Source: Pseudanabaena sp. PCC 7367 | GTDB lineage: Bacteria; Cyanobacteriota; Cyanobacteriia; Pseudanabaenales; Pseudanabaenaceae | NCBI RefSeq assembly: GCF_000317065.1 | Contig: NC_019701.1 | Location: forward strand, 4,102,001-4,166,000 | Direction: 5' to 3' | DNA: 64,000 nt | In this document: one piece after another, positions 18,518 to 28,020 of the stretch | Position numbering within the stretch: the first letter of the stretch is position 1 | Layout of the letters: each line of letters starts with the position of its first letter | Notes under the pieces: model-generated | The model's database searches: none | What the model saw: only the letters and a program-made list of their open reading frames with translations | Told to the model about the DNA's origin: nothing | Translations under genes and position numbers: made by a program

Positions 18518-19381
18518 TCAATTAACTGCTTCCCAGGTTTTCACCAGAGCCGCAGCGATCGGCTCAACCACTTCTCGATCTTGCCAATAGCCATTGTGTG
18601 AAAAAGCATTCCAACTAGTGAAGAAATTACCAGCGTTGACTTTCTTATCTTCTACAGCTTCTTTATATTTCTCGTTCATATGCTGAAATGGGAAGCCCAA
18701 TGGATCATTCGTATCGTAGAAATTGAGCCATTTGCCAGTTAAACCAGAATAATAGTTGTTTAGCTGGGGCGCAGGCACTGTAATTGGTGTGCCAAAGTCT
18801 TCATGAGCTAGTCCCCAGAGCGGGAGCTGCGAACCAAAAGTATAAAACAGTGTCAGAGTTTCACCTTTCTCAAGTGGTGTATCGCCAATTCTAGCTTTTA
18901 GCTCTGGTGTCTCATTTTGTAGATTCCACACATAATTGCTGGCGATCGTAGTGCCCAGACTGTGGCTAATGATACAAAGGGGGGCATTATTGCCTGCTTC
19001 GGCTGCTAAATCAGCGAGAGCTTGGGCAAATGGTGCATGAATTTGTTGCATTAATCGTCCATCGCCAGGGAATGAATAGGCGATCGCGTCACCTAACATA
19101 TGAAATACAAAATCCCGGAGTTTGAAAGGGTTACTTAGCTTGTTGTAGCCGATCCTGCTGGCTAGCTTATCCTCAAGTATTTGCACAATCTCAGCCCAGT
19201 AAATTGGCTTGATAACCAGTTTTGAACGAGCTTGCTCAATTGATTCGCCCCTAAGTTGAGCAAATTTTTTGATCAATTTTGCAGGCATGCCGCTGATATA
19301 TTTCTTGCTGCTAGGATCAGCAAAATCAGGATTTGCCATACCAATACCGTGAATCGCAGCGATCGCAATCTTTTGATTCAT
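18518..19381 (-). CDS. Alpha/beta-hydrolase (lipase/esterase-like)
   Basis: This is a 287-residue cytosolic protein without a signal peptide. It opens IAIAAIHGIGMANPDF, which forms the first strand and an oxyanion-hole HG motif. The nucleophile elbow is SHSLG near residue 143. Likely acid and base residues are Asp in YDTNDPLGFPFQ (near 226) and His in SHNGYWQDREV (near 268), which gives a complete triad in order. The substrate is unknown. Similar proteins are usually annotated as uncharacterised alpha/beta hydrolases. It is a single-gene unit between two long spacers. Confidence 0.75.
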   Translation of the reverse strand: MNQKIAIAAIHGIGMANPDFADPSSKKYISGMPAKLIKKFAQLRGESIEQARSKLVIKPIYWAEIVQILEDKLASRIGYNKLSNPFKLRDFVFHMLGDAIAYSFPGDGRLMQQIHAPFAQALADLAAEAGNNAPLCIISHSLGTTIASNYVWNLQNETPELKARIGDTPLEKGETLTLFYTFGSQLPLWGLAHEDFGTPITVPAPQLNNYYSGLTGKWLNFYDTNDPLGFPFQHMNEKYKEAVEDKKVNAGNFFTSWNAFSHNGYWQDREVVEPIAAALVKTWEAVN

Positions 19382-19729
19382 AATTTATGATCCTCTGGAA
19401 AAACTCTGCTATACCGACCTGGCCACCGCAAATATATGCTATCGATTGCATTTTCAAGTCACGCGATAAACATAACATCAACACTTTTTGAATTATATTA
19501 AATTCAGTAACGGCTTATTTCAAGGTTGCAATAAATAAACCAGGTGGCTTGATCTTTGTCTAATTGAATTTATTGAGTTTAATTACGATTAAACCCCACC
19601 ATAATATTGGTGTAAAGAAACTCAACAGGACTTTTATCTTGACGAGATAATCTTCGATTAAGTTTCCTATATGTATGCTTATTATGTACGCTCTACCAGC
19701 TCATACAACCATATTTGATTTGCTCGATG
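19382..19729. other. Intergenic region, nothing recognised
   Basis: 348 bp of AT-rich sequence between two minus-strand genes. It presumably holds the hydrolase promoter. No repeats, ORFs or hairpins stand out. Confidence 0.5.
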
Positions 19730-20797
19730 CTATTGCAACAAATTAATCGAATCCCGGAAGATCATAAACACACCTAATCCCAGCAAAACCACCAAACCAC
19801 CTTGCATCACATATTCCTGGAACCGCTCTGGCAGTGGCTTACCAAACCGCAGCGCCTCGATCAACAAGAACAACAATTGTCCACCATCAAGGGCTGGTAA
19901 CGGCAGAATATTAATCACCGCCAGGTTAATACTAATAATTGCCGTGAAATCAAACAAGCTGGCAAAATCAGACTTAGCCAATTGCGATCCCATCGCCACG
20001 ATCGCCACAGGGCCAGCCACCTGATCGGCATGATCGGAGAAATTAGTGACTAGTTTTTGTAAACCCTGCACCGTCATCAGGCAGAGGCGTTCAAACTTTT
20101 GCGCCGCCATGCCAATTGCTTCCCATATATTCTGGACTGGACGACGGTGGGGATCACTAGTGTAGTCAAGCCGAATCCCAATCCGACCTTTGTTTGGTTC
20201 ACCACTGGGCACGATCGGCAGATCGAGATTTTCACCATTGCGCTGCACCTTCAGATCTACGACCCGATCGCCATGACTGGAAATGATCTTCTGGAAGCGT
20301 TCCAGGGTCGCCAGGTCAGTGCCAAACGTCTCACCATTGGCCGCCGTAATGACATCATCGGCCTGCAATCCAGCGATCGCTGCTGGTGAATCATTGCTGA
20401 TCAAATCAATTACCCGTACCCCTGGTTTATCTACAGTGCCTACGCCCACGCTGATCACCATCACCAGCAATACCAGATAGGCAAAAATCAAATTCGCCGC
20501 CACCCCAGCGCTGAAAACAATTGCCCGATCGCCGATCGATCTGTTTTTGAGCAAGTCGGGATCATCATCGGGAATATCACTGTCCTCGTCTTTGTCTGGG
20601 AAGCCCACAAACCCACCTAGGGGAATGGCACGCACCGCATATTCAGTCATTTCACCCTGATACTTCCATAGGACAGGGCCAAAGCCGATCGAAAACTTAT
20701 TTACATGAATACCCTGCCATCTTGCTGCCATGAAATGTCCTAGTTCATGCACAAAGATCAGCACGGCGATTACTAAGATGGGGGCGAGGATTGTCAT
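19730..20797 (-). CDS. rseP: Site-2 zinc metalloprotease RseP
   Basis: This 355-residue intramembrane protease cleaves membrane-anchored anti-sigma factors and leftover signal peptides. The zinc site HELGH is at 17-21 in the first membrane helix. A second helix (about 94-118) leads to one PDZ domain (about 125-205, starting GVRVIDLISNDSPAAIAGLQ). The third conserved motif INILPLPALDGGQLLF is near 300 and supplies the metal-binding Asp, and a final helix ends the protein. Cyanobacterial RseP proteins usually have a single PDZ domain, as here. It stands alone, with 499 bp upstream. Confidence 0.95.
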   Translation of the reverse strand: MTILAPILVIAVLIFVHELGHFMAARWQGIHVNKFSIGFGPVLWKYQGEMTEYAVRAIPLGGFVGFPDKDEDSDIPDDDPDLLKNRSIGDRAIVFSAGVAANLIFAYLVLLVMVISVGVGTVDKPGVRVIDLISNDSPAAIAGLQADDVITAANGETFGTDLATLERFQKIISSHGDRVVDLKVQRNGENLDLPIVPSGEPNKGRIGIRLDYTSDPHRRPVQNIWEAIGMAAQKFERLCLMTVQGLQKLVTNFSDHADQVAGPVAIVAMGSQLAKSDFASLFDFTAIISINLAVINILPLPALDGGQLLFLLIEALRFGKPLPERFQEYVMQGGLVVLLGLGVFMIFRDSINLLQ

Positions 20798-21296
20798 AGT
20801 TTAGTAAGTTAAATTTTATATTCGCTATTTATATTTCTAAAGAGAGGCTAAAGTTAAAGTTAATTAGCGTTTGTAAAAGTTTAAAAAGTTTAGTTCAAAG
20901 TCTGTGAAAACCCAGGATAAAAAATAGCGCTAATCCTCTCCCGGATTGGGCAGTAAGCACGGTTAACCCAATATCTAACAATAATTAGATTAATTAGCTG
21001 CGGTTGATTTCTTTAGGGTAAATCATAGCATTGCCTTCATTTTAGTTAATTTTTGATTAACAAGTATTGCTAAGGCTGGAATATCCCCAAATTGGTTGAG
21101 ATTACATAGAACGATCGCCATACTTTAGTCAGAGCAAGAATCTGATCCCTGGACGCTCGCTGCAAATAGCTGTAAAACAAACGATCGACAGAGAACTTTG
21201 TTGCTACGCTACGTTAGCATCGTTTTTGATTGAATTAACTTTGGTGAGCAAACCTAGAGCAATAATCACAATCACAAAGGACTTAACAAAGCCAAC
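20798..21296. other. Intergenic region upstream of rseP
   Basis: 499 bp, AT-rich, between two minus-strand genes. It has weak AAGTTTA-like repetition near 20850-20890. No ORF, RNA or clear promoter is identified. Confidence 0.5.
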
Positions 21297-22454
21297 CTAA
21301 GCACCAAAGCCAGCCGATTTAGTCTGCTCCGCCCAGATAAACACCTCCCCATTTTCATTGCCAGCCGCTAGCTTTTTGCCGCCCGATTGCCATGCCACAC
21401 AGGTAATCTCTGACTTGGAAGTATTCAATGTTTGCAGCCAGGTTTTGGCTCGATCCCAGAGCATAATCTCGCCCTCCGCCCCAGCAGAAGTAAGCAAATT
21501 CTGCCCCGCTGGCATAGTCAGCAGATTCACTTGCCCAGAATGTCCTTGCAATAATGTGCCTGACCAGGTCTCTTCCTCACGGGTTGCGCCGTCGATCTTA
21601 TGCCACACCACAATATCTGCGCCGCTACATGAGACTAAAAATGGCTTTGCATCACTACTATCAGCTTGTGGATATGACCAAACAAAATCACGAATCTTGC
21701 CCGGAAAACCAGACAAGCGCCAGGGATCGGCATCAAAATCATCACCCAGCCAGCCGATCAAAATCACCAACATATCCATCGTATCGGTGGCCAGATACTT
21801 ACCGCCGCGATCCCAACTAATCAAGTTAGTCGCCGTCGCCAATTCCAACGTGACCGGATCATTAAACCAGTCCTGGCGTTGCCACATTTTCAAGCCCTTA
21901 TAGCCACCCACGGTCAGCCAATCGCCGCTGGGATGCCAATCCAATGCCAACACAGTTGATTGATCAAAATCCAGGGTGGCCACAATATCTTGCTCGATCG
22001 CACTCCAAACCTGCACATATTTACCCAGACTATAGGCAAATTCAGCAATCGTGGGATGCCAGACCAGGCGATCGATCCATTTGCCGCCCAAATCAAGCGT
22101 AACGGCAGGTTCAAACTCACCCTGGCTCAATTTTTGAGCATCCCAAATCTGAAGCTGTCCACCCTGGCCTGCCGCCGCCAGCCATTGACCATCAGCCGAG
22201 AATTGCAAACAATCGATCGATGCCTCGTCCGCTGTCTTGAGGGTGTTTAATTTCCCGCCACTCGATTTACCTGATTTACTTCCAGCTTGATAGAGGCTGA
22301 TTTCCCCAGCAGCATTAGCGATCGCTAAACTCTTGCCATCCTGGCTCCAGTCGATCGCAGTGATATATTCCTCAAAACTACCGCGCCATTGCGGCTTGTG
22401 GTTCAAGATTGCTTGCTTTTTCACGTTCTTCACTAGCTGCCCTTCACCAGACAA
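21297..22454 (-). CDS. WD40 beta-propeller protein overlapping the COG0523 GTPase gene
   Basis: This 385-residue protein has about seven WD40-like blades, visible as recurring motifs such as [72 protein letters not shown] and [23 protein letters not shown]. It has no signal peptide or other domain. The ATG at 22452-22454 lies inside the end of the upstream GTPase gene (22-base overlap), so translation is probably coupled. A propeller tied this closely to a metallochaperone GTPase suggests a scaffold or client-binding partner. That is inference from position only. Confidence 0.85.
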   Translation of the reverse strand: MSGEGQLVKNVKKQAILNHKPQWRGSFEEYITAIDWSQDGKSLAIANAAGEISLYQAGSKSGKSSGGKLNTLKTADEASIDCLQFSADGQWLAAAGQGGQLQIWDAQKLSQGEFEPAVTLDLGGKWIDRLVWHPTIAEFAYSLGKYVQVWSAIEQDIVATLDFDQSTVLALDWHPSGDWLTVGGYKGLKMWQRQDWFNDPVTLELATATNLISWDRGGKYLATDTMDMLVILIGWLGDDFDADPWRLSGFPGKIRDFVWSYPQADSSDAKPFLVSCSGADIVVWHKIDGATREEETWSGTLLQGHSGQVNLLTMPAGQNLLTSAGAEGEIMLWDRAKTWLQTLNTSKSEITCVAWQSGGKKLAAGNENGEVFIWAEQTKSAGFGA

Positions 22455-23437
22455 TTGCGGAAGCCATGCCGGATTGCCTCTTGATCCAGGTTTCGGCCAA
22501 TGAACACCAGTTGATTCTGGCGCGATTCATCCGCAGCCCAAGGGCGATCGCGGTCGGCATCGAACATCATATGTACGCCCTGAAACACAAATCGATTGGA
22601 TTCACCGATCATGTTAATAATCCCCTTCATCCGATAAATATCAGGACCCTTGGTTTGCAGCAAAACCCCTAACCATTCATGCAGCTTGATTGGATCGACT
22701 GCGCCGGATTCAGAAATACTGATCGAGAACACCTCTTCATCGTGATGGTGATGGTGATGGTGATCATCTTCCTCGGTCAAAAAATCCGGCTGTTGCTCCA
22801 GGATTCTGCCCAGATCAAATCCACCAACCCCCAATACCGCTTGAATATTTTGCTCGTTAATCGCTTCTGGTTGCTTTAGTTGCACATGCTCTATTCTGGC
22901 CAGGGTATTAATACCCCGAATTTTGGCTTCTAATTGCTTCAGCTCCTCAGGTGGGACTAAATCAGTTTTATTAAGCAAAATCACATCGGCAAAGGCGATC
23001 TGCTCCTGGGCTTCCCGATCGCGCCAATGCTGGGCAATATGCTTGGCATCAACCACCGTAACTACTGCATCCAGCTTTGTTTTAGAGTTAACGTCTTCAT
23101 CCACAAAAAAGGTCTGGATCACTGGCCCCGGCTCGGCCAACCCGGTCGTTTCAATCACCAGGTGGTCAAATTTTTTATTCCGCCGCATCAGGTTGCTAAT
23201 AATCCGAATCAGATCGCCCCTGACGGTGCAACAAATGCAACCATTATTCATCTCAAAGATTTCTTCATCGGTGCTGACCACCAGTTGTTGATCGATACCG
23301 ATCTCACCAAATTCATTCACAATCACCGCCACCTTTTTGCCATGTTCAGCGGTGAGGATATGGTTGAGCAGGGTGGTTTTGCCAGCACCTAAATAGCCAG
23401 TGAGAACGGTTACGGGGACTTGGGTTGCGCTTGCCAT
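22433..23437 (-). CDS. COG0523/CobW-type metallochaperone GTPase with His tract
   Basis: This is a 334-residue G3E-family GTPase. The P-loop GYLGAGKT is at 14-21, the metal-binding GCICC at 66-70, [10 protein letters not shown] near 100 and the specificity motif NKTD near 155. A hinge (about 223-230) has seven consecutive His residues encoded by a GAT/GGT-like trinucleotide run, typical of zinc-handling members. The C-terminal CobW_C domain (about 240-330) includes [11 protein letters not shown]. It may insert or buffer zinc; cobalamin synthesis is less likely in this context. I saw no Zur-like palindrome upstream. The WD40 gene overlaps its 3' end. Confidence 0.9.
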   Translation of the reverse strand: MASATQVPVTVLTGYLGAGKTTLLNHILTAEHGKKVAVIVNEFGEIGIDQQLVVSTDEEIFEMNNGCICCTVRGDLIRIISNLMRRNKKFDHLVIETTGLAEPGPVIQTFFVDEDVNSKTKLDAVVTVVDAKHIAQHWRDREAQEQIAFADVILLNKTDLVPPEELKQLEAKIRGINTLARIEHVQLKQPEAINEQNIQAVLGVGGFDLGRILEQQPDFLTEEDDHHHHHHHDEEVFSISISESGAVDPIKLHEWLGVLLQTKGPDIYRMKGIINMIGESNRFVFQGVHMMFDADRDRPWAADESRQNQLVFIGRNLDQEAIRHGFRNCLVKGS

Positions 23438-23908
23438 AGTTTACTAATTCTGTTAATTGAGCATTGCCATCGTTTAAATTAAAAGGCTACTGCCTGCCAC
23501 AGGGGTTCAATTGATCAAGCAATTTCAACTGGGGATGTCTTAGAAGCCTTTCACTATTTAGTAGTATAACCAGTGTGGCTCGTCTGAGGTTTGATCAGTG
23601 GGTTCAATCTCGATCGATCTGATTAAAAATTTACTGATAGGACTCTGTGGCTATATTGCTATTGCCCAATATCTCGATTGAGGGAGTAGTTAGGCCAAGG
23701 CGATCGCCAAAATCTTAAATATCTCCGCAAGACATTGCCGAAAAAGTTTTAAGCATTGAAGACTTCACCGCCGAGGGATGAAAGGTAGCTTGGGGCATGT
23801 CATATTCGATCGCAATACACAATTCACTATGCAATCAATATTTGCTTATCTCGAAATAATCAAACCGATCGCTTAACTATTAATCCCTCTCTTAATTTCT
23901 ATATTTCT
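23438..23908. other. Divergent promoter region, nothing specific recognised
   Basis: 471 bp between the divergent GTPase gene and the membrane-protein gene. A GC-richer patch near 23760-23800 looked structured, but I could not fit it to any riboswitch consensus I know. Confidence 0.5.
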
Positions 23909-24511
23909 ATGTCTTCAGCGCCCACCCCAGCAGATCAAGATTTATCGCAAAATCAGGTAACACCAGATCCCACCGCGATCGCTACCTACAATATTTCACC
24001 ACTGATTAGAATTACTCTGATCGGCCTATATGTAGCCTTGACTACGCCATTACCATTCTTGGCAAAAGTTACTAATGCCCCCGTTCCGCCCTGGGTGCTA
24101 GCTGTTGGCCTGGCGATCGGCCTGGTTGGGCTCCATGGCGCGTTGAGTGAAAAGGTGGTGGTTAGCGATCGGGGCATTGCGGTTAAATATCCGATCTGGT
24201 TTCCCTTTCGTCAGGGTTGGTCATTGGCCTGGGAGCAGATCAAAGCCCTCAAACCCCGCACCACCGGGCAAGGCGGGATGGTTTATTACTTTTTGAGTAA
24301 GGATGGCGAGGGCTATTTATTGCCAATGAGAATGGCGGGTTTCTCTCGGTTTGTGCAGCAGGTGCAAGAGCGTAGCGGTATTAATACCAGTGATGTAATT
24401 CCCTTGGCGCAACCCTGGATGTATTTGATTTTGCTGGTGGTAACTTTGCTGCTGTTGTTGATCGATGCGTGGGTGATTAATACAGCGATCGCATTGGGTC
24501 AATTAGCCTAA
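23909..24511 (+). CDS. Uncharacterised membrane protein with PH-like cytoplasmic region
   Basis: This 200-residue protein has three membrane segments: about 31-53, 58-80 (VPPWVLAVGLAIGLVGLHGAL) and 168-195. Between the second and third lies a region of about 85 residues (VVVSDRGIAVKYPIWFPFRQGWSLAWEQIKAL) whose strand pattern resembles bacterial PH-like domains. I recall similar cyanobacterial hypothetical proteins but no function. The first 30 residues are hydrophilic and Pro/Gln-rich. The start is the ATG at 23909, with no strong Shine-Dalgarno. It is a single-gene unit. Confidence 0.65.
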   Translation: MSSAPTPADQDLSQNQVTPDPTAIATYNISPLIRITLIGLYVALTTPLPFLAKVTNAPVPPWVLAVGLAIGLVGLHGALSEKVVVSDRGIAVKYPIWFPFRQGWSLAWEQIKALKPRTTGQGGMVYYFLSKDGEGYLLPMRMAGFSRFVQQVQERSGINTSDVIPLAQPWMYLILLVVTLLLLLIDAWVINTAIALGQLA

Positions 24512-24714
24512 ATTTAGATGGCTTGTCCGATCGGCTAAAACTTTTTTTAAAGTTCAATCCAGGGCGGACTAAGAAATATGTAAACCTCAGCGAGATCGCC
24601 GATTTGCTGCATAGATTGCAAATGTTAGGTTTATTAATATAAGCTTAAATTATCGCTAGCAAGCTCTAAAAAGCTCAGCGCATTAAATCCAGTTTTTAGT
24701 TTAGGTTGGGGATT

Positions 24715-25140
24715 ATGAATTTAAAACAACACCGCGCCGCCTATCGCCAGGATGCCAAAAAACGCTACAACCAATGGCACAGTGATTTTGTTAATTCACA
24801 AAAACAATGGCAAGATGCCAAAGATACTAGCCAGAAAGAATTTGAAGCTGATATGAAACAGCGATCGCAAGAAACCAAAGCTGAATTCCTGGGCTATCAA
24901 GAAGATTGGCAAGCTGACAAGGATCAAGCTCAAAAAGAGTTTGAGACCGATCATAAGCAACGGTATCAAGAATGGCATGACACTTTCTTGGACTATAAAC
25001 AGCAGTGGCAGGATGCTGCTGAGCAACAGCAGGAAAATTTTGAGGCAGCGGCCAAGCAATGTTGGCAAGAGAGCCGCGCTAAGTTTTTAAATTACCAGGC
25101 TCAATATTTGCAAGAAAAAGCCGAGCAATACGATGCCTAG
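24715..25140 (+). CDS. Aromatic 11-residue (hendecad) repeat protein
   Basis: I do not recognise this 141-residue protein. From residue 14 it consists of four tandem repeats of 33 residues, the last shortened to 29, with shared pattern KxRYxxWxxxFLxYxxxWQxxxxxxQxxFE. Thirty-three is three times eleven, and a residue on one register is aromatic at 10 of 12 successive steps of 11: Tyr10, Trp21, Trp32, Phe43, Thr54, Trp65, Phe76, Trp87, Trp98, Phe109, Ser120, Tyr131. This predicts a long, continuous, highly charged helix or right-handed hendecad coiled coil with an aromatic seam. There is no signal peptide or membrane segment. I chose the ATG at 24715 over a TTG at 24706 because GGTTGGGG precedes it. 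Confidence 0.75.
   Translation: MNLKQHRAAYRQDAKKRYNQWHSDFVNSQKQWQDAKDTSQKEFEADMKQRSQETKAEFLGYQEDWQADKDQAQKEFETDHKQRYQEWHDTFLDYKQQWQDAAEQQQENFEAAAKQCWQESRAKFLNYQAQYLQEKAEQYDA
24754..25137 (+). repeat. Four 99-bp coding repeats
   Basis: Units start at 24754, 24853, 24952 and 25051; the last is 87 bases long. They are diverged at nucleotide level but keep exact length and register in the encoded protein. Confidence 0.8.
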
Positions 25141-25380
25141 AAAGGTCTAGGGGCTTCAGTTGTAAATAGCCAATCGCAAAAATTATGATCGTTGCGATTC
25201 TGATCAAGTAGCTAATCTGTCTTGATGGCGATCGCTCATATTTAAATTAGTCGTTCTAAATTAATAGTGCAGCAGTTTCGATCGCCACTCCAATCAAAAT
25301 AGACAATATCAGTCGATAATGAGTTGATACTGCCTATTTAGCTAATTAATTATTAGAATTGGCAGGTATTTTGCTGAATC

Positions 25381-25830
25381 CTACTGAGGTGAGCAGAAAG
25401 TGCGGGTGATAGAGCAACGGCTATAGCTACTCACGCCAGCGCAGCTATCCATTGCATAGCGCTCCGCTAAAGCCGGAGAAGTACCCCAGCCAGTCCCCGC
25501 CGCGCCAGTAGTGCTCTCAGCGATCGAACCGCAGGCATTCCTAAACCAGAGCAATACTTGGCAATCGCCATTCCCAGAGACACTTTCACATTCTCGATAG
25601 GCACGGTTTTCAGCAGCAGCACGAGTAGCATAATTCCAGGAATAGCCCTTACCTTCTGTGGAGCGCGATCGGGCAATTGCACCATAGCTATCTTCGGCTC
25701 TAGCTGAACTCACACCCAGAGCAGCAACGGGCAAAGTGGCGATCGCCGCGATCGCTACCCTCAGGGTAAACTTGGCCACAGTCTGACCAAGGCCATGATT
25801 AGCTGCTTGATTTAAAACTCTGCTAGACAT
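25381..25830 (-). CDS. Secreted DUF4189-like protein, copy 1
   Basis: This 149-residue protein has a signal peptide (hydrophobic stretch about 24-44, likely cut after ARA at about 45). The mature part is one DUF4189-type domain: EGKGYSWNYATRAAAENRAYREC, then a GDCQVLLWFRNACGSIAES block, then WGTSPALAERYAMDSC and a Cys-containing end. Six Cys residues suggest disulfides outside the cytoplasm. Function is unknown; the family often accompanies cell-surface or secreted proteins. The core is almost identical to copy 2 upstream, while the signal peptide and C-terminus differ. Confidence 0.82.
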   Translation of the reverse strand: MSSRVLNQAANHGLGQTVAKFTLRVAIAAIATLPVAALGVSSARAEDSYGAIARSRSTEGKGYSWNYATRAAAENRAYRECESVSGNGDCQVLLWFRNACGSIAESTTGAAGTGWGTSPALAERYAMDSCAGVSSYSRCSITRTFCSPQ

Positions 25831-26241
25831 ACTTGTTTAACCTCAAAAAATGACTCAATTAACTTAAATAAACTTGCCAGTAATAAACTTGCCAGCAATA
25901 AAATAACTAATTCTCAATCCACCTAATCTCAGGGCTATCCCTTGCCCTGGCTGGCAGATGAATGCACTACCTAAAATCCTAAAGGTTCTAGGGGGCTATG
26001 CCAGTGATCCTGCTCATACGCTGATGATGCTTGGATTACAGCCATTCAAATCGCTCAATGTGTATCAATGCTTGTTTTAGGTTTTAGGCTCTAAAGCTTA
26101 AGATCTATCTCTCAGCCAGTCTTTACACTTAAACAAAATCAAATCAGATCAGCCTGAATTAGTTCTCAACTAAATTAAGCTAGACCCATAGACTAAATGC
26201 AGGAAATGCTGGTTCCCAATCAATAATTCCAGAGTTAATAA
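25831..26241. other. Spacer between the two DUF4189-like genes
   Basis: 411 bp. It contains a 14-bp direct repeat (AATAAACTTGCCAG at 25867-25880 and 25882-25895), presumably in the leader of copy 1. No ORF is seen. Confidence 0.55.
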
Positions 26242-26724
26242 CTATTGAGGCGTACAAATAGTACGTGTAACTGCGCAGCTTATACGACCTCTAGAGCTAT
26301 AGTCCCCACAGACATCAAGGGCATAGCTTTCCGCGATCGAACGCGAAGTACCCCAACCAGTCCCCGCCGCGCCAGTAGTGCTCTCAGCGATCGAACCACA
26401 GGCATTCCTAAACCAAAGCAATACTTCACAATCACCATTACCAGAAACACTCTCACATTCTCGGTAAGCCCGGTTTTCAGCAGCAGCACGAGTAGAATAA
26501 TTCCATGAGTACCCCTTACCCTCTGTGCTGGGCGATCTAGAAATTGCGCCATAGCTATCATCGGCTTTGGCCGCACTTACGCCAAAGGCAGCCAATGGCA
26601 AAATTGCGATCGATGCGATCGCTACTTTCAATCCCAACTTGGCAACTTTGCGGCCTAGGTAGAATTTATGAGCTTCAAAATTATTTGAACTATTTTGGGG
26701 CTGAACTAAATCACGTTTTGGCAT
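26242..26724 (-). CDS. Secreted DUF4189-like protein, copy 2
   Basis: This protein is 160 residues from the ATG at 26722-26724, chosen because AGGAGA lies 10 bases upstream; the longer frame would place that site inside the coding sequence. A signal peptide with a long n-region (MPKRDLVQPQNSSNNFEAHK) has its hydrophobic part at about 32-52 and a likely cut after AKA. The mature domain matches copy 1 over about 60 residues with only a few changes, then diverges (VCGDYSSRGRISCAVTRTICTPQ). Conserved cysteines suggest disulfides. The longer signal n-region may mean different export or timing. Confidence 0.82.
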   Translation of the reverse strand: MPKRDLVQPQNSSNNFEAHKFYLGRKVAKLGLKVAIASIAILPLAAFGVSAAKADDSYGAISRSPSTEGKGYSWNYSTRAAAENRAYRECESVSGNGDCEVLLWFRNACGSIAESTTGAAGTGWGTSRSIAESYALDVCGDYSSRGRISCAVTRTICTPQ

Positions 26725-28020
26725 CTGGCTTAATCTCCTGAGGTGACTCATATAAGATCCTGTTTTTAGCAAAAATATGCGAGTTTACGCTCTATCAATG
26801 ATCTTAAATGCATTTGCCCCATAAATCGCCCCACATTTAGCCTAAAATTAAGCATTCTGATATCAATGCTTGCTCATCCTGCGTTAGCCTTGGCTGCAAT
26901 GCTATTTGACCGTGGATTTGGGTTTCTGCTAAAACTTGCCAAATGCCTTTTCGAGCAGATTTAGCTGCCACCCTATGTAGACAGAAAGGAAAGCATTAGC
27001 ATTGTTTGGAGCCTTTACGATCCGTATGCTGGTATAGTTATTCGCAGCGATCGTAGTTATAAATACTCAATCATTTCGCTTAATCTGATTATTCTAATTC
27101 CCGGTATCCAAATTATTTAAGAATTACACCGGTTGTTAGTGACATGGATGCAAGGATTTTTGGTCAAGGATGATTGGTTTAGTTTAGGTTCTCCGGCCAG
27201 ATATCATTAATATATGTGGACATATGGTGGACATATGTAGGATTGCCACTAGTTGAATCCGCTAATATCTGGGGCTTACACTAATTAATCAAGGTGATCA
27301 AGGCGATCGCATAGCAATACGGCAGCAAGGATTGTCCAAGATAGCCAACCCTTGACTAATGGTCTATAGTTGAGTGGCTAAGTTTTGGTAACCCCTTGAC
27401 GACTGCTGGCTAAACTTTGCTATAGCCATAGGTCAGACAGCTTGCTTCCTAGTTTGATTAAGTGTTGTCAGATGATCTGGCGATCGCTGATTGTAGATTC
27501 AGCCCTTTTACACCTGGCTAGCAAATCCAAACCTGTGACTGGGTATATTTGATTAGATCGCTGCGATCGCTGAGCCTGCTTAGCTCGCTTTTAGATCGCT
27601 TATTGATTGATGCTGGTGGTTGGGGCTCAAAAACTAGTTTTATGCCTATATGCTATATGCTTGGGCTGCACTAGGGTCACTGCTTTGGAGTAGCGATTTA
27701 GATGCATTTAGGCTCTAATTACAACCTAGCTAATTACAATTAAAATAATTGCGGTTAGAATCGCATCTTAATTGTATTGTTAAGTATTTCAAACTAGGAT
27801 GATCAGATTGCCTAAATTTGGCGATCGATTAAAATGCATGATGCTTAAGCTATTTTAAGGATCATACATAGAATACATAGAGTTGAAGTTAATTTCACTG
27901 ATTTTTGCCCTGCTTCAAGATCATACATAGATCATCAAGAAGCTAAAAGGTGGGCAGGTTAGTGAACTTGCCATAGTCAGGGCTTCTATATAAAGATATT
28001 GGTTTTGTTGTTTTAAGTTT
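26725..28020. other. 1.3-kb gene-free region
   Basis: This is the largest spacer in the window, between a minus-strand gene and the plus-strand type I secretion operon. It contains several in-frame stops in all readings, a perfect 11-bp tandem duplication (GTGGACATATG twice, 27216-27237) and GATCATACATAG at 27860-27871 and 27919-27930. I could not recognise tmRNA, RNase P RNA, 6S RNA or a tRNA. An unrecognised small RNA or long leader is possible. Confidence 0.55.
27216..27237. repeat. 11-bp perfect tandem duplication
   Basis: GTGGACATATG occurs twice head to tail; each copy contains the palindrome CATATG. Confidence 0.85.

Noticed and set aside
22679-22879. Plus-strand ORF with a Val/Met run
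   Set aside because: It is the antisense of the His tract in the COG0523 gene.
23755-23805. Possible riboswitch upstream of the membrane-protein gene
   Set aside because: The patch looked structured, but it did not fit the cobalamin, TPP, glycine, fluoride, manganese or glutamine consensus as far as I can recall them.
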